The notes under the pieces are model-generated. The model did no database searches. It was given only the letters and a program-made list of their open reading frames with translations, and was not told where the DNA came from. DNA of 12,584 bases from contig JADFJB010000128.1 of assembly GCA_022566355.1 (NCBI GenBank), forward strand, positions 1-12,584, written 5' to 3'. The stretch comes from a candidate division KSB1 bacterium (GTDB lineage: Bacteria > Zhuqueibacterota > JdFR-76 > DREG01). Shown piece after piece: positions 1 to 7,218 of this stretch. Each line of letters starts with the position of its first letter. The stretch's first letter is position 1. The position numbers and the translations under genes are program-made.

Positions 1-293
1 TTGCCGTCCGCATCCCGTCCCACCAGCACCGCACGCAACCCCCACCCTATGCCCCATATCTATAGGGAATGTAGCGCTTTCGCACCGCGACCCGAAAAAA
101 TATGGCGGCCCGGAAACCTTGCCAATGTGTCAATTAAGGCTGATATCTCCCCTGCAAGAATAATTTCAGATGCGGGCATGGAGACAGTGAACCTGTCGCT
201 CGTAACGCGTACCTGCGCTATTGCTGCACGCGGCCGGGCATCCCCTATTTCTGGAATGCTCAATATATCGGTGATTTCTTTGGTAACCCAGAG
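1..293. other. GC-rich left edge, no assignable gene
   Basis: This stretch is clearly more GC-rich than most of the window. The + strand frame 1 stays open from the edge to 306, and a - strand frame is open over 60-263 and further up to about 350. Neither translation resembles a protein I recognise, and neither has a convincing start with a ribosome binding site. Mutually overlapping open frames of this kind are common by chance in GC-rich DNA. The frame of the following Roco gene is also open back to about position 144 (stop at 141-143) without a good earlier start. It may be the tail of a gene outside the window or non-coding DNA. Confidence 0.4.
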
Positions 294-2636
294 ATGTACG
301 CAGTGATAACTATGGATGACCAGGTTGTTAGCTCGAATAATGTTGTCGTTTTACCAAGTAAATTTCCAGAAGAAATGGACTTGGAGGAGTATCTCTACGA
401 AAACCCACTCACTTCTCTGCCGCCGGAAATCGGGAACCTCACCAACCTGTCTAAACTGTCTCTAATCAGAAACCAACTAACTTCCCTACCGCCGGAAATT
501 GGAAAGCTTACAAAGCTAACGCGTTTGGATCTTCAGCGGAACCGGATTACTCAACTGCCCAGGCAAATATTTGATTTAGACGTCTGGACAGATAAAGTCG
601 CAATTCATTTAGATAAGAATCCCCTTAAAATTCCCCCTATCGAAATTATTAAACAAGGCAAAGAAGTAGTAAAAGCTTATTTTAAGGAAATCGAAAAAGA
701 AGAAACCACACAACTATTTGAAGCCAAGCTGCTCATCGTCGGGCAGGGCGGCGTGGGAAAAACCTATTTGATGAACCGCCTGATATATAATAAAATCGAT
801 CCCAAAACCATTTCCACCGAGGGGATCGACATCAACCGATGGATGCTCAAAACCAAACGGACCGACAGGTTCAGGGCCAACTTCTGGGATTTCGGCGGCC
901 AGGAAATTTACCATGCCACCCACCAGTTTTTCCTCACCAAGCGCTCTCTATACCTGTTTGTCTGGGAAGCCCGCACCGATGCCGACCTGCTCAGTTTTGA
1001 TTACTGGCTCAACACCGTCAAAGTTCTGAGCGATAATTCGCCGGTGATCGTCATTCAAAATAAGATCGATGAACGGAAAAAATCCATCAACCAAACCAAC
1101 TGGAAAAAGCTGTTTCCCAACATCGTGGAATACCATGATGTCAGCGCCGAGAAGGCAATCGGGACAGATGCGCTCAAAGATGTAATCATTCGGGAAATTG
1201 AAAAACTTCCCCATATCGGCGACCTGCTGCCGAAACGATGGCAGGATATCCGCCAGCGATTAGAAGGGATAAAAGAGAATTTTATTTCCTATTCCCACTA
1301 CCAGGAAATTTGCGGTGGATTTGAGATGGACGACGAACAGACAGAGCGCTTGAGTTTATATTATCATGATCTGGGTGTTTTTCTTCATTTTAAGGAAAAC
1401 CCGGTTTTACGAAACATTATCTTTCTCAAACCGGAATGGGCAACCAATGCCGTCTACAAAGTCACCGACAACAAGCAGGTGAAAGAGAACCACGGCAGAT
1501 TTCGCTTTGGTGATTTGGGGAAAATCTGGCAGGATAAGAAGGAGTATCCGCCAAACAAGCACGTGGATTTAGTGGAATTGATGAAGAGCTTCGAGCTCTG
1601 TTTCGAGCTTCCCACCGGCCAGGAATACATCATCCCGGAATTACTGCCCGCCGACCAGCCGGCATTGGATTGGGATACCGCGCAGAATTTGCGCTTCAAG
1701 TATGTCTATGATTTTATGCCTGCCGGTGTGATGACCCGCTTTATCGTCAACACCCACGATCTGATCAAGCGTGAACTCTACTGGAAAGACGGCGTCGTCT
1801 TAACCTGGGAAAACAGCGAGGCGCTGATCGTCAAAACCGATAACCGGATCATTGAAGTGTGGATCGACGGCGATGACAAGAAAACGCTCTTGGGTATTCT
1901 CCGGCGGCATATGGATTATATTCATTCTCCCTTCAGCAACCTGGAAGTGAGTGAAATGGTGCCATGTATCTGTTCTAAATGTGACGGAAACCCTGACCCT
2001 TATTTTTATCCTTATCAGAATTTGATAGAAGCCAGAAAACAGGACGCAAATGAAATTCAATGCCAAATAAGTTTTACGCTCATTTCCATCGAAAAATTAT
2101 TAGGTGGAATTGAGGATGAAGAACGGAAAAAGAGCGGTGGAAAGCTACAAAAGATCAAGATCTTCTTAGCTTCTTCTGCCGAACTTGAGGAAGAAAGACA
2201 GATTCTGAAACAGTTATTTTATGATGAAACCAAAAAATATATAAATAAAAATATTTTCCTCGATCTGGTGATCTGGGAAGATATAAAGCTCGCTTTTTAT
2301 GGAGATAGTATACAGGACTATTTCAATGAAAAGATGCTGAAATGTGACGTGGTTATATTCTTGTTTTGGAAAAAAGTTGGTGACTTCACGAAAGAAGAAT
2401 TTGACCTGGCTTACAAGAATTTTAAAGAAGGCAAAAAGCCTTATTATTTGTATGTTTACTTCAAATCTGGAAAAGTGGATATCGATGAGATTGATGAAGA
2501 GATTTTAAAAATACGCGATTTAAAGAAAGAAATCGCAGAAGCGGAGCAGATTTATAACGAGTTCAAATCAAAAGAAGATTTGATATTGCAGCTAAAGAAG
2601 CAGTTGGATTTGATTATTCCTGAAATTGGTTCTTAG
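294..2636 (+). CDS. LRR-Roc-COR GTPase with C-terminal TIR/DUF4062-like domain
   Basis: A 780-residue Roco-family protein. In order: about three leucine-rich repeats (residues 28-95, pattern LTSLPPEIGNLTNL); a Roc GTPase domain with P-loop GQGGVGKT (150-157), switch motif DFGGQE (199-204) and base-recognition NKID (256-259); a COR dimerisation region (about 310-545, with YHDLGVFLHF and FLKPEW); a cysteine cluster CICSKC (558-563) with a further Cys at 590, possibly metal-binding; and a C-terminal domain from about 620 opening KIFLASSAELEEER. That opening and the later CDVVIFLFWKKVGDFTKEEF resemble TIR or DUF4062-type domains. Roco proteins are GTP-regulated switches, and bacterial versions with TIR-like tails are inferred to be immune or signalling sensors. 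It is probably cytosolic. ATG 294 gives the longest product; ATG 312 and ATG 375 are alternatives, and none has a strong ribosome binding site. The LRR array is short for the family, so the N-terminus may be truncated or collapsed. Confidence 0.9.
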   Translation: MYAVITMDDQVVSSNNVVVLPSKFPEEMDLEEYLYENPLTSLPPEIGNLTNLSKLSLIRNQLTSLPPEIGKLTKLTRLDLQRNRITQLPRQIFDLDVWTDKVAIHLDKNPLKIPPIEIIKQGKEVVKAYFKEIEKEETTQLFEAKLLIVGQGGVGKTYLMNRLIYNKIDPKTISTEGIDINRWMLKTKRTDRFRANFWDFGGQEIYHATHQFFLTKRSLYLFVWEARTDADLLSFDYWLNTVKVLSDNSPVIVIQNKIDERKKSINQTNWKKLFPNIVEYHDVSAEKAIGTDALKDVIIREIEKLPHIGDLLPKRWQDIRQRLEGIKENFISYSHYQEICGGFEMDDEQTERLSLYYHDLGVFLHFKENPVLRNIIFLKPEWATNAVYKVTDNKQVKENHGRFRFGDLGKIWQDKKEYPPNKHVDLVELMKSFELCFELPTGQEYIIPELLPADQPALDWDTAQNLRFKYVYDFMPAGVMTRFIVNTHDLIKRELYWKDGVVLTWENSEALIVKTDNRIIEVWIDGDDKKTLLGILRRHMDYIHSPFSNLEVSEMVPCICSKCDGNPDPYFYPYQNLIEARKQDANEIQCQISFTLISIEKLLGGIEDEERKKSGGKLQKIKIFLASSAELEEERQILKQLFYDETKKYINKNIFLDLVIWEDIKLAFYGDSIQDYFNEKMLKCDVVIFLFWKKVGDFTKEEFDLAYKNFKEGKKPYYLYVYFKSGKVDIDEIDEEILKIRDLKKEIAEAEQIYNEFKSKEDLILQLKKQLDLIIPEIGS
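411..542 (+). repeat. 69-bp tandem repeat encoding LRRs
   Basis: Near-identical DNA recurs 69 bp apart: ACTTCTCTGCCGCCGGAAAT at 411-430 and ACTTCCCTACCGCCGGAAAT at 480-499. This equals 23 codons, one leucine-rich repeat. The second unit diverges after about 500. Such arrays expand and contract by recombination and can be collapsed in short-read assemblies, so the true repeat number may differ. Confidence 0.8.
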
Positions 2637-2692
2637 AAGACTGCAAGACTCAACTAACCACAACTAAAAGAACACTTCGAGGTTATTAAACC

Positions 2693-3272
2693 ATGAATTC
2701 GGAAAAATTTGATTACGGAGAATGGGCAACCGTCATTTTTTTCATTCTCTTTTTTCTGGTTTTTGCATTAAGCTTCACTCGCCCCAAGAAGCACGCGTGA
2801 TTGGCGCTCATTTGGCGCTTTTGCCGCTTTTATCGTGGTGCTATTCGTCGAAATGTATGGCTTCCCATTAACCATCTATTTGCTGGCCGGCTGGCTGGAA
2901 AACCAGTTTCCCGATATTGAACTGTTCAAGCATGCAACGGGTCATTTATGGCATACGATTTTTAATTTAGCGGGTAATCCCCATTCTCACCTAATTGACT
3001 CCATTTCCACGGTCCTGATTTTGGGCGGATTGGCCGTACTTGGATTTGCATGGAAAGTACTCTATAAGGCACAGCAAACTCACTCCATTGCAAATACCGG
3101 CCTCTACTCCCTGGTTCGACACCCGCAATACATCGCATTTATTGCCATCATGTTGGGCTATTTACTAACCTGGCCGACCGGCCTTACCCTGATCATGTTT
3201 CCGATTCTGGTTACCGCGAATCCGCCGTGGCGTCAAGCAATCTTAATGCGACAAAATTATTTCAGAATCTAA
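2693..3272 (+). pseudogene. Frameshifted isoprenylcysteine methyltransferase-like (ICMT/PEMT) membrane protein
   Basis: The 5' part starts at ATG 2693 (MNSEKFDYGEWATVIFF, one membrane segment) and stops at TGA 2798-2800 after RPKKHA. The next frame continues without a gap from CGT 2796 as RDWRSFGAFAAFIVVLFVEM, then IYLLAGWLENQFPDIELF, and the family signature TGLYSLVRHPQYIAF followed by membrane segments up to stop 3270-3272. Together they match the order of small multi-pass methyltransferases of the ICMT/PEMT class, which use S-adenosylmethionine at the membrane. One base too many (or two too few) near 2790-2796 breaks the frame. The C-terminus is also abnormal: after FPILVT the expected charged cytosolic tail, usually containing Glu-Glu and Arg-Tyr features, is replaced by a short unrelated sequence. 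Two separate lesions suggest genuine decay rather than one sequencing error. The substrate cannot be told. Confidence 0.75.
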
Positions 3273-3333
3273 TTGCAAACCGTTGGCATTTTTAATATTT
3301 TGTCGTTTACGCGAAAGCAAAAGGAGATGTGTT

Positions 3334-4445
3334 ATGTTTAGAATCCTAGCCCTATTTATTAAAAAGATACTCCCTTTCTTGTTGTTTGTGGGGTTGCCAA
3401 TAGTCTGTTTGGCTCAGGCCGACAAGAGCGGGGCAAGCCAAACCGTGCAATCGGATCCACCATTCTCGGGCACCATCTTCATCGATCCGGACATCATCAC
3501 CTCGTCGGATACGAGCACATTCCAGGGCGTGTCGTATTCCGGGCGCGGTTTCCGAACCATGTCGACCGACGGGTCAATAGCTGTATTACCCTCAATGCAT
3601 TCCTGTTCGACGCAAGTTTTGACGACGGGCTGACCGCCGAGATTCAGGTCAATCCGGAATTCGATAGTTCATCCGCGGCATTGGTGGAGGCGAAGAAGTA
3701 CGGTTGGGTCATCGGTCAATTGCCGACCGCGCTTCGGGCCGATGTGCAAACTGTCTGGATTCACAAAGGCACCGAGCCGTTCGGAGGCGGGAACAATAAT
3801 CTGCTCATCCATATTGGCCAGGCCGACCTCTATGTAAATGACGGTATTCTCGAGGAGACATTCGTTCACGAGGCGGCGCACACATCACTGGATGCGGCTC
3901 ATGCTGCCTCAGCCGGTTGGCTCGCCGCCCAGGCTGCCGATGCCGAATTCATCTCCACCTACGCACGCGATTTTAACACTCGCGAAGATATTGCCGAGAG
4001 TTTCCTGCCCTATTTGGCTGTACGTTTCCGTTCGGATCGGATCTCCCAGACACTTAAAAACACCATAGAGCAGACCATCCCCAACCGGATTTCCTACTTT
4101 GATAACCAATCATTCGATATGTACCCGATTTCCGAGTCGACCACCAGCGTACTTGATCCCCTTGCATCCGGTCCACCCAAAACCTTCGTGCTTTTTCAAA
4201 ATTATCCTAATCCGTTTAATCCGTCAACAATCATTTCGTATTCAATCCTTAAACCCGGTTTTGTTACGCTAAAAATTTATGATATTCTCGGCAGAGAAAT
4301 TCAAACGCTGGTCAGTGAATTTCGAAAAGCAAATACGTATTCTGTTGATTTTGATGCAAGAGAACTAGCCAGTGGTATTTATTTCTATAATCTGCAAGTC
4401 GGCAATAATTTCGCAGAAAGGAAAAAAATGTTGCTGATGCGTTGA
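3334..4445 (+). pseudogene. Secreted HExxH metallopeptidase-like protein with T9SS sorting domain, split by a frameshift
   Basis: Starts at ATG 3334 behind the ribosome binding site AAGGAG (3321-3326). The first frame gives a signal peptide (MFRILALFIKKILPF ... CLAQA) and runs to stop 3633. Homology-like coding jumps to the frame of 3681-4445 at 3562-3563, where ATG-TC-GAC lacks one base. With one base restored the protein is 370 residues and reads on as DRRVNSCITLNAFLFDASFD. HEAAH lies at 3867-3881 (reconstructed residues 179-183), followed by REDIAESF, so a zinc peptidase with a downstream Glu ligand is likely. Residues about 285-370 form a type A type IX secretion sorting domain (NYPNPFNPST, LKIYDILGREI, ASGIYFYNL), so the product would be secreted or surface-attached. 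The metal-binding role is inferred from the motif. The lesion may be a sequencing error, in which case this is an intact gene. The sorting tail is more AT-rich than the catalytic part. Confidence 0.82.
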
Positions 4446-4662
4446 GCGGGGGGGTGCCACATAACATAATTAAGTGGGATTGTCAAAAAGTATGGGTCGT
4501 AATTTTAAGTCAGTGCCCAAGAACTGAAATGACGTTACAACGCACTTTTGCGCAACTTATTATAATCGGTATATCGCTAAAACAACGGTTTGATTGGGCT
4601 GGAAATTGTTATTAGTTTTGTCAATATTCAATATAAATAAATTAGCATAAAAGGATGAAAGT

Positions 4663-5802
4663 ATGATAAAACATGTTTCAAAATTTGTATTTGGTTCAAT
4701 ATTGTTTTTCACCTTTTTAAGCGTGAATGCCCAGGAAAACCTTGAAGATATAGCAATAGGGTTTTATAGAACCATACACTCGGAAATAATGAATGAAGAC
4801 AGACTTTTATATGTTCATTTACCTGAAGGCTATGATGATTCAACTGAATCTTATCCCGTTGTTTTTCAACTATACGCCCATTTTCTTTATGCCTATTTTT
4901 TACCAACGGTGAGATCGGTTGAAAGGTTTGGTAAGCATGGGAAAACCCCCAAAATGATCGTAGTTGGGATCAAGAATTTTGAATTCAGGTATAGAGATTT
5001 ATTACCTGAAGACCATTATGGCGCGAAAAGTGAAATTGATCATTTCCTGCGTTTTATTAAAGATGAATTAATACCGTTTGTGGATAGGAATTATCGCACC
5101 AAAAACTATCGAATTTTATCCGGTCCCCAGGCTGGCGCCTCTTTTGGGATCGTTGCAATGGCAAAACATCCGGATCTGTTTAATGCCTTAATTTTAAGCA
5201 ATCCCTTTTGGATAGAATCTTCTCGAAAGACTTTAATAAACCTTTTTTCTAATGCCATAAAACATTATAACTATTCAGAAAAATCGTTAATGATTTCTTA
5301 TGATATCGAAGAAGATCCTGACGCTATTACCACTTTGAATGAATTTTCAAAACTTCTGAAAACTGCAGGCAATAATTCACCTAAATATTTCTTACACCAA
5401 TTGGCGCCGGATTTTGATCTTTCTGTGAGTGTGAATTTTGATAAAGGGTTGAGACACTTATTTAAGGACTATGAATTTCCCGCTAAAGAAAAAGGCCAAA
5501 ATTTGGACAAAATAAAACATTATTATAAGAACTTATCCCAAGAAATGGGTTTGTCTATAAAAATTTCGGAACTTACACTCGTTTTTGAGGGTGATAAATT
5601 TACTCATGTTAAGAACTATACGGATGCCCTGGAAATTTATCGGTTTATGCTCGAGGGATATCCTAATTCTGTGATGGCTTTTGACAGATTAGGGGATGTT
5701 TATAATAAAACCGGTAAATATGATTTAGCTATTAAATACTATGAAAATTTCTTAAAATGCAGCCTGGAAATCCAAGAGTTAAAGGAATTATTGAGAAAAT
5801 AG
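4663..5802 (+). CDS. Exported esterase-D-like alpha/beta hydrolase with C-terminal TPRs, probably catalytically degenerate
   Basis: A 379-residue protein preceded by AAAAGGATGAAAG. Residues 1-23 form a signal peptide ending VNA|QE, so it is periplasmic or secreted. Residues 30-270 follow the putative-esterase (esterase D/enterochelin esterase-like) fold: LLYVHLPEGYDDS, FIKDELIPFVDRNYRT, then the nucleophile-elbow position. Where active relatives have G-x-S-x-G this protein has GPQAG (154-158), with Gln156 in place of the serine. The late conserved segment is PDFDLSVSVNFDKGLRHLF, where active relatives usually carry the catalytic His before Ser-Val. Residues 280-379 contain TPR helices, best seen in AFDRLGDVYNKTGKYDLAIKYYENFL. 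It may therefore bind rather than hydrolyse. The alignment is by eye. The gene is AT-rich and ends 48 bp before the next hydrolase, so co-transcription is plausible. Confidence 0.82.
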   Translation: MIKHVSKFVFGSILFFTFLSVNAQENLEDIAIGFYRTIHSEIMNEDRLLYVHLPEGYDDSTESYPVVFQLYAHFLYAYFLPTVRSVERFGKHGKTPKMIVVGIKNFEFRYRDLLPEDHYGAKSEIDHFLRFIKDELIPFVDRNYRTKNYRILSGPQAGASFGIVAMAKHPDLFNALILSNPFWIESSRKTLINLFSNAIKHYNYSEKSLMISYDIEEDPDAITTLNEFSKLLKTAGNNSPKYFLHQLAPDFDLSVSVNFDKGLRHLFKDYEFPAKEKGQNLDKIKHYYKNLSQEMGLSIKISELTLVFEGDKFTHVKNYTDALEIYRFMLEGYPNSVMAFDRLGDVYNKTGKYDLAIKYYENFLKCSLEIQELKELLRK

Positions 5803-5850
5803 GTAACCAGTAATTTGATTTGTAATATCGGATGAAATAAAGATTTTTTC

Positions 5851-6789
5851 ATGACTAAATTTGTTGGTTTTTGCAGGATTGAAATTTTGGATGAGCATAA
5901 AGGAATAACATTCCCAATGTTGGTAATGTATCCAACCTGCACTCCCGCAAAACCTGTCACATTTGGACCGTTTTCTTTAGATGTTGCCATTGAAGCACCC
6001 GTTGAAGATGGCAGCTTTCCTTTAGTAATGATTTCTCATGGTTCCGGTGGTTCTTATTTAACTCATCGGACACTCGGAGCAAATTTGGCGAAGAATGGCT
6101 TTGTTGTGTGTATGCCTGAGCACCCGTTTAATAATCGTAATAATAATGAATGGCAATATACCCTTGAGAATTTGACTCATAGGCCAAGGCATATCCGGTT
6201 GGCTATCGACCAGGTTCTTTCTCATGACAAATTAAAAAATCACCTGGCTTCGGATAGGGTAGCCATAATTGGTCATTCTGTTGGTGGATATACTGCATTG
6301 GCTGTTGCAGGTGGTGTTCCTCATACTCAATTTATAGTTGAATTTTGTCAAAGAAGTGAGAACCAAGATTTACTATTTTGCACGATAGTGAGAAGAAATG
6401 AACTAAAGCCCCAAAAAATTGCAGGGGCAGCGGATAGCCGAATAAAAGCAGTCGTGCTGTTTGCACCAGATGTTAGCCTGTTTATGTCTGATGGAGCATT
6501 GAGTAATGTTAATGTTCCGGTTTTATTGCTTGTTGCTGAAAAGGAAGATACACCGCTTGAGACGGCTGAAATCGTCATGAATGGTCTTCCTGATAGCTCG
6601 CAGCTCAGTTACAGAATGGTTGAAAATGCCGGACACTATTCTTTCCTTAGCCCATTTCCCGAATCTATAAAAAACAGGTTGGGTGGCGCTGCAAGGGATC
6701 CGGCAGGCTTCGATCGGGATAGATTTCATGAAGAACTGAATTTGGAAGTATTAGACTTTCTACAGAGAGCGTTAGAGGTTGATCATTAA
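5851..6789 (+). CDS. Dienelactone hydrolase-like alpha/beta hydrolase
   Basis: A 312-residue cytosolic-looking enzyme with no signal peptide. Oxyanion-hole motif HGSGG is at residues 63-67, the nucleophile elbow GHSVGG at 141-146 (Ser143), a likely acid in LLLVAEKEDTP (Asp233), and catalytic His262 in NAGHYSF, so the triad appears complete. The arrangement fits the COG4188-like predicted dienelactone hydrolase/platelet-activating-factor acetylhydrolase-like group, which cleaves ester bonds; the substrate is unknown. The start ATG 5851 has only a weak upstream purine stretch (GGATGAAATAAAG), and no other start fits better. It follows the esterase-TPR gene by 48 bp and is followed by a terminator-like hairpin, so the two hydrolases may form one transcription unit. 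The two proteins are not obviously paralogous copies. Confidence 0.87.
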   Translation: MTKFVGFCRIEILDEHKGITFPMLVMYPTCTPAKPVTFGPFSLDVAIEAPVEDGSFPLVMISHGSGGSYLTHRTLGANLAKNGFVVCMPEHPFNNRNNNEWQYTLENLTHRPRHIRLAIDQVLSHDKLKNHLASDRVAIIGHSVGGYTALAVAGGVPHTQFIVEFCQRSENQDLLFCTIVRRNELKPQKIAGAADSRIKAVVLFAPDVSLFMSDGALSNVNVPVLLLVAEKEDTPLETAEIVMNGLPDSSQLSYRMVENAGHYSFLSPFPESIKNRLGGAARDPAGFDRDRFHEELNLEVLDFLQRALEVDH

Positions 6790-6811
6790 GATATTAATCC
6801 TTTTATATAGT

Positions 6812-6842
6812 AAAAAGCTTGAATTTTGAGTCAAGTTTTTTT
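6812..6842 (+). terminator. Rho-independent terminator-like hairpin
   Basis: AAAAAGCTTGA, an 8-base loop, then TCAAG followed by seven T. The core stem is CTTGA/TCAAG, extended by A-T pairs around one unpaired G. It lies 23 bp after the stop of the hydrolase gene, as expected for the end of the two-hydrolase unit. The stem is AT-rich, so its strength is uncertain. Confidence 0.55.
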
Positions 6843-6865
6843 GCGATGAAATAAAATTACTTTGA

Positions 6866-7025
6866 TTTAAAATTCGAAATCCTAAATTCTAGACAATATC
6901 GAAAATTCGAATGTACAAAATAAAACAGGGCAAAACTGATTTACTCTCCTCAATAGGTTCCTTCGTTTTGTTTGGTGTATTTGGAATTTGATCATTGGAA
7001 TTTGTTTAGGATTTCGATATTAGTA
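6866..7025. repeat. MITE-like imperfect inverted repeat element
   Basis: The outer arms match perfectly: TCGAAATCCTAAA at 6874-6886 and its reverse complement TTTAGGATTTCGA at 7005-7017. The match continues imperfectly inward, for example AAAATAAAAC at 6917-6926 against GTTTTGTTT at 6965-6973. This gives a non-coding palindrome of about 150 bp, very AT-rich, with a short unpaired centre near 6927-6963. It sits in a 429-bp gap between convergent functions (the end of a hydrolase unit and the start of a regulator). The shape is that of a non-autonomous miniature element or a dispersed palindromic repeat. I cannot see a second copy in this window. Confidence 0.6.
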
Positions 7026-7066
7026 TTTCAAGTTTATTAAGCATGTTTTTCTTTTGTCGGTTTGAG

Positions 7067-7078
7067 GCGAAGCTTCGC
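7067..7078. repeat. Perfect 12-bp palindrome
   Basis: GCGAAGCTTCGC is perfectly self-complementary and lies just outside the right arm of the AT-rich inverted repeat, in locally GC-rich sequence. No function can be assigned. Confidence 0.5.
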
Positions 7079-7184
7079 TAGCATTTGGCATGGTTCAAAT
7101 AAATTCAGCCCACCGTTAACACGTATTTTGATGAATGAAGCTGAATTGTATCGGTCGAATAAACTAAAGTTTAACCTTAACAAA

Positions 7185-7194
7185 ATGGTACCAT
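7185..7194. promoter_or_regulatory. Palindrome ATGGTACCAT upstream of AraC-type gene
   Basis: A perfect 10-bp palindrome, ATGGTACCAT, lies 24 bp before the start codon of the AraC-family gene. Its location would suit an operator or a leader structure. This is weak evidence because 10-bp palindromes arise by chance. Confidence 0.25.
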
Positions 7195-7218
7195 AAAAGA
7201 TGGGATTTTGAGAAACAA

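Noticed and set aside
1-306. Open frame on + strand (101 codons) and overlapping open frame on - strand as genes
   Set aside because: GC-rich DNA keeps several frames open by chance; no family features, no ribosome binding site, and the frames contradict each other.
4446-4662. Possible integron attC-like or promoter structure in the gap before the esterase-TPR gene
   Set aside because: There is a small hairpin CGCA-CTTT-TGCG and some GTT/AAC words, but no paired core sites in the attC arrangement and no integrase in view; no clear promoter spacing either.
7081-7100. TTGGCATGG as a sigma-54 promoter element
   Set aside because: The -12 half (TTGC at the correct spacing) is missing.
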